DNA of 64,000 nucleotides from Strigamia acuminata (GCA_949358305.1 OX442314.1:18159060-18223059); one strand, 5' to 3'; counted from the stretch's first letter, positions 1-11,579 are shown. A program made the numbers and translations. The notes: generated by a model from the sequence alone, not told the origin.

Positions 1-2699
1 TCCTCAAAAGACAAATAGGAAAATTTTGCGTCCAATGCGTCGTCCGCACGATCGTCGTTAGTTTGTCGTGTTCATTGACATTTTTTATGGGTTTAAAAAT
101 ATCAAATATTTTTATAAATTGTAATATTTTGTGACTAACTTTTAATAATGATTTTGTTATTTATTAAAGTAGAAGTAAATCATGAGTAAAAATTGTAGTT
201 ACTAATTTAATGAAATTGCTCTTATTTTGTAATAATAATAATAACGTATGAAATTGTAGCGTGTATTTTAATGTATTTATTTATTTTAAATTGTTTAATA
301 AACGATGAAAATAAATAATTTTTGATTTAATTTGGCTTCAAAGTTCCATTTAGAGAACAAAGGGAAGGCTTGGGTAAAACAAATATGCAACTTGTAAATT
401 GGTTATGGAAGTCGTGAGACTAGCACGCGTAAAGATGGAACTTTTTAATCCATCCCATTTTTGAAACAGAGATTACTTTTTGGCAAAACGCAGTAAAATA
501 CATGCCTGTAGTTTGCCGACACCTCGCGGTAATTTGTGGAAACTAACGTTGCATGGCGCGATAAACTCGAGTGTCGTTTCAATCACAGTTTGGTTGCTAA
601 GCAACCAAAAAATCTTTCGGGAGGATTTGGTTGCGTGAGCACAAGACAAGAATAATTTTCTCTTGATTGTTTATAGAATGTAGAAAATGAATAATTCTAT
701 TTGATAATACCAGAATCAGCAGTCAGGGCCGGATTTACAATTGTGGAGGACCCAGGGCACACATACTGTATATTTAATATATATAGTGGAAAAGGCCTCA
801 CCCACAAAAATCAATTGCCAGAACAATATTGAAAAATGTAGGAAAATTTTGAAATTGTTCACAAATTCTGCCAGAAAATGTCAAATTTAAAAATCCTAAG
901 TTTTTCAAAATTCTTTTGCTCGTTGCCACTGGTGGGGGGGAGGGCTCAGTTACCCTGCCATCAGTTCATTTACTTCTGATTTTACTAAACCGTTTACAAA
1001 CTTTCGTGAGCATAATGAGAATTGAAATCAGACTAAGAAAAGGCAATAAATCAACGATGAATACACACGAGATAAAACAAAAAAAAAAACCTTTACGTTT
1101 AAATTTTTTTTATTTTTCTCTTTTTCACAATCAATCAAATCAATCGATCAATAAATAAATAAAACACGGAAAATAAAAACTTGTATGAAGAATACTGTAA
1201 ATGAAATTGAAAATAACACCAAGAAACCGTGTTATTAAACACACATTAGCAAAACCGGGAGCTAATTATAATTTTCACGAGAGTATGCCAAAGGCTCAAA
1301 ATTATTAATGACGAAAAGTGGATTAATAATTGCTGAGGAGGAGATGAAAATCAGTATCATGTAAAAAAAAAATAAAAATAATAAGACAGGATATTGAAAA
1401 GGAAAGTAAAATGCTTAATAACTTTTTTTTGTTTACACGTAGCAACGACAGAAATAAATGTTTAATTGGAACAGACTTTCAATGCCGCATGTGGAACGAA
1501 AAAAAATAAAAACGCAATTTGTAAAACCAAAAAAAAAAAAAACGAAACAACAACTTCTTTCTTTCGATAAATTAAAGAATTTGCAATTTATAAATAAATG
1601 CTCAACATAAAATAATTTTTTATATGAATAAATAATCAAACCAATGCGTCGTCACCTTATTTTGTCAGGTATAAATGTTTAGAACAAAAAAATTAGAAAT
1701 AATTTTGCCAGGTTTAGCACTGGTCAAGATAGATGAAAACACATTAGATTAGAGGTTGTTAAGTTAGAAACCCATGGCTATTTTCGAATGTCAATTTTCA
1801 AAACACGTCGGAGGAACAAGCCGCTTCTTCTGGATTATCATTTAGCAGCTTTAAATTGTATTCGCTTTGTTTCCTCGTTTTGTTTTCATATTTGCCCACA
1901 TTCTATAGTTGAATTCACAAATAGTTTCATAAGCACACCTGGATGAGTCATGATCGATTATCTGTGATCCGATTAAATAGAAGTTGACAAAACACCTGAA
2001 TAATCATGCCAAGCATGATCATTCAGTTCCTTCCACGAGAAAGCTTACGAAATAAAACTTCTTTTTTTCCATCATAAAAACACATTACACTTTTCATATA
2101 TTAAAACTTAAAAGGCAGTTTTAAATTACCGCATAACAATAGCTTTTAACCTTCTGATTCAAGGATCAAACTGACAAACGCAATGTAAAAGCAATTAAGT
2201 GGAGTAAAACAGCGACCTCGAGAGCAGAAAAAAAACACAATCATAACAAAAAAGCACAAAGCAAATTTCTCACACTTCTTTGCATTTAATAGCGCAGAGT
2301 GTAGAGGGGAACTGGACGTCGCCGTTAAAAAAACATGCCGTTTTTTTCTCGCTTCGCTACAATTTCCTCACAGTTTCACGCGTGACTGAGCGAGAGGGTC
2401 AGTTAATTGGTTGACCAAGGACATGCTTGAAAGCGTCAAGTAATCGTTTATAATCAATTGATGTCATGACTAATGAATGAAGTTCAAAAGTTAAAACAGA
2501 TAAAAACTTTTCAACCGATTGAGAAATCTTCAATTCAAAACTGTTAAAAAATTTAAAAAAAAATTAAAATTAAAAAAAAAATTAAATTCAAGTCACAAAT
2601 GTGCCAAATGTCCAATTAGTTGATGAGATATTTGGAGCAGAAAAAATCCGAAAAACTCAGATGTGACCATGACTCACATGGCCATTCGATAAGGCGCCA
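1..2699. other. AT-rich intergenic DNA, no gene seen
   Basis: No reading frame here has convincing coding character or recognisable motifs. The stretch is very AT-rich with many A/T homopolymers. Around 726-740 it contains CAGGGCCGGATTTAC followed by a GGACCCAGGGCACA-like stretch, which resembles the terminal sequence of decayed hAT-type DNA transposons; I saw no matching second end. A few homopolymer-rich short frames (916-1158, 1433-1639) have no family resemblance. Confidence 0.6.
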
Positions 2700-3470
2700 A
2701 GGCACACACACCCGTTATCAACACCCCTCCCCCTGCAGGTGAGTTTTTGCCTCGTCTATCGGCTTGTCCTGTCGATGATGGGAACTCGGCGGACGCTTGT
2801 TCCCACGGGGTATCGCACACCTGGCACTTGACGTCACATCGCACTCCAGCATTCCAGATTCAAGCTTATGCGGCCATGAATGAATGAATGAATGAATGTC
2901 TACACAAACAAAAAAAAACACTCATTACTGATTACTGTAAAAATTGGAAATAAAAATCAATTTTTTAAAATATTTTAATATATAAATCATATTATATTGC
3001 AGAGAATTAATTTAATTCTGAGAGTGAATAAATTGAATAAAATTTCCTGTTGTCGATTTATTTGGATAAAAAATTGTTTATTTGCCACGTGGTTCGGTCT
3101 CGTATGCGCGTAAAAGTGCATTGTGGATTGCGATTGGCGATAAGTGGACATAGCCATGCTTCCGCCTACTGCGTGCAGCCACGTGCTTACGCGTGGTCGA
3201 CTCGCGCTCGGCCCTCGCCTCAGGTGGCGCCCCAGCTGCCCCACACACGCTACGCACATGCCGCTGCTGGGAAGGCTGTGAGTCGCACATTCCCACGCTC
3301 AACTCTAACCCTGATATTTCTGCCTACCTGCTGCCACCTACCTCATGCATACACTCGACCCACGCCCGTCCTCCCTCTTCCTCCTTCACGCTCACACAAA
3401 ACAGGTTGTTATACAGAGGGGATATGGAACGTGTGCCCATTGTTAAAAGCCATGCGGCGCTTGATATGAT
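2700..3470. promoter_or_regulatory. GC-rich block with Su(H) sites and E-boxes (candidate Notch-response enhancer)
   Basis: This block is clearly richer in GC than its surroundings. It holds two perfect high-affinity Su(H)/CSL sites, TTCCCACG at 2800-2807 and 3290-3297, together with E-box sequences (CACCTG and CAGGTG types). The mix matches the Su(H)-plus-proneural code of Enhancer-of-split enhancers, and the block lies upstream of the E(spl)-type gene. The overlapping frames at 3050-3564 look like chance products of higher GC. A (TGAA)n run lies at about 2877-2898. Enhancer function is inferred. Confidence 0.5.
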
Positions 3471-3914
3471 CATTATCAGCCGTTCAGAATCAATTGATAA
3501 AACAAAACAATCGCTCGCGATACCGAAATTCATTCCGAAATCAATCACCCAATTTTTTGTTTAGAAAGTGACATTAAAATTAAAATTTTAAATCGATAAA
3601 AATTTATATAAAAAGATATAAAAAAAAAATTATTTAAAAAAAAAAAAGTAAGTTTTAAAATTTACAAAAATTCCACAAATTTTTTGCGACAATTCCTCAT
3701 TTGTATCTGCATAAACATTTCGGCACTCGAAACGTGAGATGACACAAATTCGCAAATCGGTTGGTCATCATCATCACACCCACCCTCGAAAAAGGCAGCA
3801 AAGACTCTCAGTTACCAGGGGCAACGAACGCCAGATGCAAAGGGGGACTCGACATTCCATCGTCAGCCAAGCGCGAACGACCCTGCAGCACAATGCGCGC
3901 TTCCTGGGACCCTG

Positions 3915-3957
3915 CGTGGGAACTCGTTGGGAAGGCGAACGCCAGCCAGTTCCCACG
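3915..3957 (+). promoter_or_regulatory. Paired Su(H) sites (SPS) of the E(spl) promoter
   Basis: CGTGGGAA at 3915-3922 and TTCCCACG at 3950-3957 face each other, 27 bp apart. Both match the CSL/Su(H) consensus YGTGRGAA perfectly. Head-to-head paired sites are the signature of Notch-driven E(spl) promoters, although the classic fly spacing is shorter (about 15-17 bp). A proneural E-box GCACCTGC follows at 3978-3985 and a TATA-like TAAAAAA at 3993-3999. The normal target, the bHLH gene, now starts 2.7 kb away because a transposable element interrupts the promoter. Confidence 0.75.
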
Positions 3958-4880
3958 CCAGAGCACGAGACCTGCTCGCACCTGCTCACTGCTAAAAAAG
4001 GGGACAGGATAATTTGCGGAACCGCGGAACTGGCGGAACAGGCGGAACCGATGGGTTTGAGGAAAACCTGGAATCGCCAATTCTGCGGAAACGGCGGAAC
4101 GGCGGAACAAGCTGAACAAGCTGATCGGGAGAAAATAAAATTTGTAAATTACTGTTGTGTTCGTGGTTGGATACTGGCACGTAGAAATATATATAAAAAT
4201 ATATATTAGAACAAAAAAATAAAATAAATAAACGAGTGGGTTTTGTTTTAATGTATTAATTTTTCTTGATTTGAAAAAAACAATGTACCACTATGTTGTA
4301 AAAAATCTCCCATTAAACAGATAGATACTAATTGCTAGGAATAAATCATTTATTAGAGAATGCCATATTCACACTGAGCTCATGTTTGAAATTGATTTCG
4401 TTTAAACGCCTAATTTTTTAAGCTTTTTACGTTAAATTTTTTTTAAAAAAGCAACCGTAATTACGTGTTAAGCTAATTTTAAAAAGTTGTAAATCTTTTT
4501 GCAGTTGCAAGTAGATAAATTTTATGTAGTTCTTGTTATTTTTTTTTAAACCTTACAAAATACTCGTAGTTGATTAATTTCACTGAGACTATAACTGCTG
4601 GATGTCATGGGGAGTTTTTCACATTAAGTGTTAAAATATTTTCAACAAATCAGTTCTGAATTTTGGATTTTGGGGCTTTTGGTAGGGCATTTAAATTGAT
4701 GTATCAAATTAGTCATAACTTATCAAATTGAAACAAAAACATCGAAAACAAAGAATATCCAACTCGTTACCTTGGAATTTGTAATTTTGTAAGATTGCTT
4801 TTGTAAATTTTAATTTTTAATTTTAATTAATTTTTGCCTGACCTCCATAGCTATTGTTCAGCCGTTCCGCCGTTTCCGCA

Positions 4881-5246
4881 GAATTGGCGATTCTGTGGAA
4901 ACGACGGAACGGTGGAACTAGATTGTTTCATTGCCAAATTCCGCTGAACAAGCTGAAATATTGTGATCAGGCCAAAAAAATATCAAAATTAAACAAAAGT
5001 TTAATTAAATAAAAATTACCAAAAACAAAAATAAATAAAAATCAATAAAAATAAAAATAAATAAAAATAACCCAAAATAAAAGTACGATTGAAGTTTTGA
5101 TACTAAATAATCTTATTTATTTATCATTTTATCACGAGTTTTGTGCCTAAAAAATTAGATTTTATGCCTAACTTTCGTTTTTTTCAATAAAAATAGTTTT
5201 TCCGTTTGATAAATTCGTTTTAAACCGATGCAAATTTATTAATTGA
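4881..5246 (+). repeat. Left inner arm of the long inverted repeat
   Basis: This arm is an imperfect reverse complement of about 6088-6480. Shared stretches include GAACTAGATTGTTTCATTGC, the AATAAATAAAAATCAA-rich part and GATAAATTCGTTTTA. Together with the right arm it would allow a long hairpin enclosing the tandem arrays. Unlike the right arm, it lacks the outermost GGGGACAGG end. Confidence 0.7.
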
Positions 5247-5279
5247 GACTAAAAATTGATTTTGGCAAAAAAATTGATT

Positions 5280-5670
5280 TTTGGTGAAAAATTTCATTTT
5301 TGGTGAAAAATTTCATTTTTGGTGAAAAATTTCATTTTTGGTGAAAAATTTCATTTTTGGTGAAAAATTTCATTTTTGGTGAAAAATTTCATTTTTGGTG
5401 AAAAATTTCATTTTTGGTGAAAAATTTCATTTTTGGAGAAAAATTTCATTTTTGGTGAAAAATTTTATTTTTGGTGAAAAATTTCATTTTTGGTGAAAAA
5501 TTTCATTTTTGGTGAAAAATTTCATTTTTGGTGAAAAATTTCATTTTTGGTGAAAAATTTTATTTTTGGTGAAAAATTTCATTTTTGGTGAAAAATTTCA
5601 TTTTTGGTGAAAAATTTCATTTTTGGTGAAAAAATTCATTTTTGGTGAAAAAATTCATTTTTGGTAAAAA
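5280..5670 (+). repeat. 19-bp tandem array (array A)
   Basis: About 20 head-to-tail copies of a 19-bp unit of the form GGTGAAAAATTTCATTTTT, nearly identical to each other. Rare single-base variants occur near 5437 (GGAG) and where TTTTATTT replaces TTTCATTT. It forms the first third of the loop between the inverted-repeat arms. The low divergence suggests recent expansion. Open frames through it are products of the repeat, not genes. Confidence 0.9.
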
Positions 5671-5689
5671 AATTCAATTTTTTGAGTCA

Positions 5690-5850
5690 AAATTTAATTT
5701 TTTTCTGTCAAAATTCAATTTTTTGAGTCAAAATTTAATTTTTTTCTGTAAAAATTTAATTTTTTTCTGTCAAAATTTAATTTTTTTCTGTCAAAATTTA
5801 ATTTTTTTCTGTCAAAATTTAATTTTTTTCTGTCAAAATTTAAGTTTTTT
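5690..5850 (+). repeat. 21-bp tandem array (array B)
   Basis: Head-to-tail copies of a 21-bp unit of the form AAAATTTAATTTTTTTCTGTC occupy the middle of the element. The early copies alternate with a GAGTCAAAATTCAATTTTTT-like variant. The unit is related in style to arrays A and C but is a separate expansion. Confidence 0.85.
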
Positions 5851-5929
5851 CAGTCAAAATTGAATTTTTTGACTCAAAAATCAATTTTCTGACTCAAAAA
5901 ACCCTTTTTCGAACCACAAATGAATTTTT

Positions 5930-6078
5930 TGGTCAAAAATTCATTTTTTTGGCCAAAAATTCATTTTTTTGGCCAAAAATTCATTTTTTTGGCCAAAAAT
6001 TCATTTTTTTGGCCAAAAATTCATTTTTTTGGCCAAAAATTCATTTTTTTGGCCAAAAATTCATTTTTTTGGCCAAAA
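5930..6078 (+). repeat. 20-bp tandem array (array C)
   Basis: Seven to eight almost perfect copies of a 20-bp unit of the form TTCATTTTTTTGGCCAAAAA. The unit contains the palindrome TTGGCCAA. It lies next to the right inverted-repeat arm. The open frame across it is a repeat artefact. Confidence 0.9.
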
Positions 6079-6546
6079 TCAATTTTTTGTCTCAATTAAT
6101 TAATTTGCATCGGTGTAAAACGAATTTATCAAACGGAAAAACCATTTTTATTGTAAAAAACAAAAGTTGGGCGTAAAATCTAATTTTTTAGGCACAAAAC
6201 TCGTGATAAAATGATAAATAAATAAGATTATTTAGTATCAAAACTTCAATCGTACTTTTATTTTGGGTTATTTTTATTTATTTTTATTTTTGTTGATTTT
6301 TATTTATTTTTATTTTTGTTGATTTTTATTTATTTTTGTTTTTGGTTATTTCTATTTAATTAAACTTTTGTTTAATTTTGATATTTTGATTACAATATTT
6401 CAGCTTGTTCAGCGGAATTTGGCAATGAAACAATCTAGTTCCGCCGTTCCGCCGTTTCCACAGAATTGGCGATACCGGGTTTTCCACAAACCCATCGGTT
6501 CCGCCTGTTCCGCCAGTTCCGCGGTTCCGCAAATTATCCTGTCCCC

Positions 6547-6666
6547 TAAAAAAGGGGAGCACGCGCCTGCCTCACGACATTCCGATACTTGGCAGCAGTG
6601 TGTGCACATCGGCTCCTGCTTAGCTCGCAACTTAACCTCAACAGAACACAACTACTCCAATCGAAT
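6547..6666 (+). promoter_or_regulatory. Core promoter and 5' UTR of the E(spl) gene
   Basis: After the element, the promoter resumes with TAAAAAAGGGG (6547-6557), a plausible TATA-type box about 30 bp before a TCACGACATT sequence that could hold the transcription start. The 5' UTR runs to the ATG at 6667. The same TAAAAAA also lies on the far side of the element (3993-3999). The insertion therefore duplicated the box and left one copy with the gene and one with the Su(H) pair. The start site is inferred. Confidence 0.5.
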
Positions 6667-7477
6667 ATGGATACTTACAACGACGTTGAAGCTGAGATCA
6701 ATTCAGTTATCGCTGAACGTGGAGTTACCAAAGCTTCAGAGTACAGAAAGGTAAATTGACAATACAATTTTCGACAAACTTTTCACGTTTTATTTCTTTT
6801 AACGTACAATTTCCTACATTTTTCTTCACGAATATCCAAATATCTAAATATTTATTTTCTTTATTTTTAAATAGGTTATCAAACCGCTGTTGGAAAAAAG
6901 ACGTCGTGCACGTATCAACAACTGCCTGACCGAATTAAAAGATTTGCTCGTCGAGACATACAAAAACGACATCACCGAGCCGTCTAAACTCGAAAAAGCC
7001 GACATTCTCGAACTGACAGTCCGACACTTGAGAGAACTGCGTCAACAACAACGTGTCATCGTCTCTACTCGACGAACCGATGCCAACGATTTTCGTGTCG
7101 GCTACAACGAATGTGCCAGCGAAGTGGCCGCTTGTTTGGGAAACATGCCCGGACTCGACACCGGCGTTCGCGCTCGACTTCTCACCCACTTGTCGAAACG
7201 CGTCAACACACCAATCACCGTTCGACCATCAATGGACTTGATTCACGCGTCGGCCCTAACGCCCCCTCCGTCGCCGCGAAGCTGTACAACACCAAGTGAT
7301 ACGGATTCCACGCCTGAACACACCTATCTGATTCCCCAACGCAACGTTACGCCACCACACAGGCCTGCCGAGTACACTTTGCCGGCCGGTTACGTGAGTT
7401 TGGCCGTTCTGATGTCCCATAAGGATTCGCATCATCAACAACAGACCAGTCGTACACCTGTTTGGCGTCCGTGGTAG
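6667..7477 (+). CDS. E(spl): Enhancer-of-split/HES-type bHLH-Orange repressor
   Basis: A Notch-target transcriptional repressor. Exons are 6667-6750 and 6875-7477, joined by a GT-AG intron in phase 0, giving 228 residues. The basic region has the proline diagnostic of the Hairy/E(spl) class (KPLLEKRRRARINN) and is followed by the helix-loop-helix to about residue 85. An Orange domain (FRVGYNECASEVA...) covers roughly residues 95-140. The protein ends in WRPW, the Groucho-binding tetrapeptide. I chose ATG 6667 because the upstream exon joins in frame and supplies the residues before the basic region. Drosophila E(spl) bHLH genes lack introns; this one has an intron just before the basic region, a likely ancestral condition. 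Codons are GC-richer than the flanks. Regulation: paired Su(H) sites, now 2.7 kb upstream, and a K-box in the 3' UTR. Which E(spl)/hairy paralogue it is cannot be settled by eye. Confidence 0.95.
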
Positions 7478-7660
7478 TGTCCAAGAGGTCTGCTCAAAGC
7501 TCTGCTGTGATAAACAGAAACTCGAACATTTTTCACGGACTTGTAAAGCCTTTCCAAAGATAATTTAATACAAATGTTTCTATTTTTTAAACTTTTTTTA
7601 TGAAAAAAAAAATATCAGTATTTTTAATGTGCAAAATAAAACCGATTTTTATATGAAAAA
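7478..7660 (+). promoter_or_regulatory. E(spl) 3' UTR with K-box and poly(A) signal
   Basis: The K-box TGTGAT lies at 7506-7511, 29 bases after the stop codon. K-boxes in E(spl)-complex 3' UTRs mediate negative post-transcriptional control through the miR-2/13 seed family in flies. An AATAAA signal at 7635-7640 probably ends the transcript, so the 3' UTR is short (about 160-180 nt). The function here is inferred from the fly family. Confidence 0.6.
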
Positions 7661-10600
7661 AAATTAAATCAAGTTGTCCTATTTCGTTACTTGATTACGA
7701 ATTCAAAGTGCAAACTGCACATGAACGATTGCGCGTAATTCTCAATTGATAAACATGTTGAGAAAAATATTGTTTAAAAAATAATATCGTGAGTCATCAG
7801 GTGCCTCACCTATTCTTTGTAGCCACTGAGCTGTTGCTGGGTCAATCAGGAGGGTAATAACTCGGGGGGCATCGAACATATGGCTAACAGTGAGGGATAC
7901 CACCGAGTCACATGCGTGGGAACATCAACAAATGCCACACCCCAGTGTGCACGTGCCTTTTAACCGCAGTACAAATTCCAGATCGATGTATAGATTGCAA
8001 TGAGATATCGCTGATTAATCGACAGATATTTTCTACCACCCATCTTCCAAATCCGAACCCCACCCATTTCAAATAATTTAAGAGATTGAGATAAACAGAC
8101 CGTATACACACAGGCGTTGTTTAGTTTAGACAGTGGGCGTTTTTATTAACTTCAATTGATGTGACATGAAATACATTGATAAATAGTCAAGTGGTCTGTA
8201 TATATAACTTTAATGCTCTTCACCATTGATTATTCCGATTTAATCATTAAAAAATACATTGAAACGCATTGGATTGCAATGATATAACGAAATCATAACA
8301 TTCTTATTGCATTTTTACTCCCTTTCGGTGAAAACAGAATTCCAAATCTCATTTCCTGGAGTAAAATTGAATACATTTTTATCGATAAATAAATTTTCAC
8401 AAAATCAGGTGTGGGACGAGTTCTCGTCAATCCAGACTGTGTGTTGAAGGACGCATTCAGCGCTGTTATGCATCATACACATCGTCACTATGTTTGCAAT
8501 GTTGCATTGGTTATCTCGCATACCTTGAATCTTTGGACTAAGTCTAGATAAACATTTCATTTCAATGAAAAAATATATATCACTCTTGTCTCGACTCGAG
8601 ACTGGTTTGGGTGGGTTCTTGAGTTTGAGTAAAGAATTGGGTTGAATTTTCCATTCTATTCATGCACAACAGGATTTTAGGGACCAGGATCTTCTTACAC
8701 CTCTCACCTCAGACTCTCCTTTGGCCTCTATAATCTATGTTAGCAGAATGTTGGCTGAGGCCAGTCACGTGCAAACTTGCCATCCACTTTAAAAGTTCAA
8801 ATGACAAACGATAATGTTTTCAAATGCCTACTTACATAGTTTTTTTGATTTGTATTCTCAAATCATTTTTCATCGCACATCTTTCGTTTTTACGGCAATA
8901 AATTAATGTATTAATGCTTTCCTAATCAAGCTGCAATTTACCCCATCCGAAATGATGTTGTGGGCAGGTGTTCGCATGCATTACGCAGACCGTGGGAAAG
9001 TGTGGAGTCAGCGTGCCATGTGACCTCGAGAATGCGAATCATTCGTCAAGGCATGCGCGCTGGATTAAAGATGAAAAATCCAGCACAGCACAATCTAGTA
9101 TTGTTATTTTAAGCATCTTCTTAAACATGGCACAAAAATATCTCAAAAATATTTATAAATTAATAAATACCGTATTTTCAAAACGGGCATCCTGAGCCGC
9201 GGTTCTTAATCGAGGGCAGTTCTTATTACAATTGTTTACCATATTTTGATTAAAATTTCAATTTTTTGATTGAAATTTCAATTTTTTCCATTAAAATTGC
9301 CATTTTTTTGATTGAAATTTCACTGTTTTCATTACAATTTTATTTTTCTCAGTGAAATTTTAATTTTTTCCATTGAAATTTTACTTTTTTTTTAAATTTT
9401 TTATCTAAATAACCATCATCATCGACGAATGTTTCATTAACCGTTTCCTGTTTGGTTTACAAAACCATCAAATAGTAGCCGCTACTACAAAACGAGGGCG
9501 ACTCTTAATCGAGAAAATACGGTACATTTTTTTCATGAGTTTTCAGAAAATCTATTTTTCGTTTAAAAACATAAGGTTTACTAAAAAAAAACCACTTCTT
9601 TTTGAATAATCAACGAAACAACTTTACAACTAGAGGGAACTGATGGTTAAATGAAAACAAAGTTCCCTTAAGGCACGCTTTAGAACCGTGTAAACCCATT
9701 TTGGCACGTGCCCTAATTGACCTTGAAAGTTCCCTCCAGGATAAATGACTCAAGTCCAAGTCCCTCTCAGAAAAAGACATTCGCCAAATAAGTTTCAATT
9801 TCTTTCTCCAATTACGTTTGTTCATCGTTTGAAAATGTGGGAATAAAGACTAAAAGCTCACCTTTAAGGTCCCGTGCAATTCGAGTAACAATAAGAGAAA
9901 AAGCAATAAAACTGCAAGAAATTTATATCTCAATCAAAATTTGCTCTCCGAATTTAATCGCAATGTTTATGCGATCGCTCGTGTGCCTCGCGTGGCATCA
10001 AGTGAGGCCCGAGGGGGCGTGTGTCTTGCACGGGCAGGTGTGTGTTGGCCGCGTGTCCGTGGGAAACGGCGGCAGCTCCACTTCCCAGTACATTCCATTA
10101 GTTGCCAAACAGCTGGGGCGCACGCGCATCAGCACAACCCACCTCGACCCTCTTTTTATCTCCCCCACATGAACATCCAATTTCTCACACGACCCAAACT
10201 ATTAAAAACTCATAGACACTAACCAGCGTTTCATCAATCCAACTTAAAAATAATAAAAACAATAAAAATATTAAGCGACAAATTTTCTTCTTTTATTCCA
10301 CTTGCCAACCACACGGCCGCGGGTTAAGTGATAAGCGAAACCGCACCCACACATTGTACTTAACCCTTTGCATACAAATTACACCCGCCCTCGCAATTGC
10401 AGCATGGAATGATGTCATCAGAACTCATTTCGGAGCAGCTGTTTCTGAAAAAGACGCTTTGATTTCTTTTTGCCCGCAAGCAAAACCAGTCACCGTGGGA
10501 AAGTGACCGGGAGCAGCTTCTCATAGCACTGGAAGCACGCGCGACCCTGGGGCGTCCCTCACATGTGGGGGCTTTTTGGGCGGCGCACACAATAATCAAA

Positions 10601-11560
10601 CGGTGTCTCGTGCAAGGATGATGAGTGAATGAGAAACTAATTATTGCACGAGGCAATAGAATAAAGTTTAAGTATCCCCTGATTTAATTTGAAAATCCCA
10701 CTATTTTGTGTCTCCCAGCAAAAACACTTTAGCTTCAGACAGGAGCAATTGAAGCAGCAGTTTCTTTAATTGCTGTTGAAAACATAAAAGATGATAAAAA
10801 GAAAAATTTTAAATGAGATGGCCCTGATTCTTTAGTGTTGCCTGGAAAAAAAAATAGTTAATCATATAACGTTGTTTTTCATCATTTTTTTTCTCTGTAA
10901 AATTGTTGTCTGCCGAGTAATAATCCAATTAAACTCTAACCTTGCAAATTAAGCTTCATGAGGCTGATTGGGCTTAATTTTATTTTTAAACCGTGAGATA
11001 ATTTTTGCATTTATATGTTGCATCGTATTCTGGGGATTTTAAATTATTTTTTTTTACATGGTTTCTATAATTCTTCATCATTAAAGTCAATATTTCGTCA
11101 ATTTAGAGGCCCGTAACTTGGAACCCGGCCAAAAAGTCCAGTCATTGGTCAATTGTGTATTGCATTATCACGCATTATTGAATTGGATTGGATAGCCAGA
11201 CTCCGTCATTGTCGGAACCCTCACTTTAGCATAATTCGATCAACCGAGCCAATAGGCCTCTTGTTGTTGAAACATGTTGTCCTTTCTTTGCTATTGGTCA
11301 AGATATTTTTGAAAAAAGGGAAGAGAGACGTCATAATAGAATATTATTTTAAATTTCATAAACTTATACATATTAAACAAACTACCAACAATCACTTGTT
11401 CAATTGAAAAGGTTTATTATCATCACCTACTCACGCTTTCGATTGCAAAACCCAAAACAAAACTTAAAAAAATTGAAGATCCATCGCATTTACTATAAAA
11501 AATGATTAAATCCCGGATTAAACAGACGTCCAGTCGTCCGCGTGAACATATGGCAACATA
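7661..11560. promoter_or_regulatory. Non-coding stretch with scattered Su(H) sites and E-boxes
   Basis: No convincing coding frame. Perfect Su(H) sites (CGTGGGAA) occur at 7915-7922, 8991-8998, 10058-10065 and 10494-10501. CAGGTG E-boxes lie close by at 8965-8970 and 10035-10040. GC-richer islands around 9990-10180 and 10470-10590 coincide with them. Clusters of this kind are typical of proneural/Notch enhancers around E(spl) genes. Frames of 60-110 codons over the islands have no family resemblance and are treated as chance. Confidence 0.5.
9168..9524. mobile_element. Small MITE with TACCGTATTTTC termini
   Basis: The left end TACCGTATTTTC (9168-9179) is matched by GAAAATACGGTA at 9513-9524. 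Inside, TTCTTAATCGAGGGC near the left resembles the inverted CGAGGGCGACTCTTAATCGAG near the right. The terminal TA could be a TA target duplication, as in Tc1/mariner-type MITEs. The interior is an AT-rich series of ATTGAAATTTCAATTTTTT-like copies without coding capacity. Length is about 357 bp. Confidence 0.6.
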
Positions 11561-11579
11561 GTCACATGCCATGCACGAG

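Larger units (their letters stand above)
4000..6546. mobile_element. Composite inverted-repeat DNA element inserted in the E(spl) promoter
   Basis: The left end starts GGGGACAGGATAATTTGCGG and the right end finishes with its reverse complement. The first ~125 bp (4000-4125) match the last ~145 bp inverted, with iterated GCGGAAC subterminal motifs. TAAAAAA directly flanks both ends (3993-3999 and 6547-6553), consistent with a 7-8 bp target duplication; the exact border is ambiguous by a few G residues. A third, truncated copy of the terminal repeat lies near 4860-4960 and forms a small palindrome, so the structure looks like two related elements fused or nested. There is no transposase frame; it is non-autonomous. 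The superfamily is not certain. Confidence 0.8.

Noticed and set aside
3050-3564. Overlapping long frames on both strands (up to 139 codons)
   Set aside because: They lie in a GC-rich block with Su(H) sites and E-boxes, overlap each other in several frames, show no domain and no splice context; more likely open by base composition.
3739-4209. 156-codon plus-strand frame and its minus-strand partners
   Set aside because: It runs through the E(spl) Su(H) pair and across the transposon border; the GCGGAAC repeats of the element keep several frames open.
5280-6080. Regularly spaced repeats that might suggest a CRISPR array
   Set aside because: Units are strictly contiguous without unique spacers, and the genome is eukaryotic.
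5642-6176. Frames rich in FFCQNLI and FFGQKFI repeats
   Set aside because: Direct translations of the 21-bp and 20-bp tandem arrays.
6890-6892. Start of the E(spl) protein at the TTG in exon 2
   Set aside because: It would remove the residues before the basic region; the phase-matched exon at 6667-6750 with a true ATG explains the gene better.
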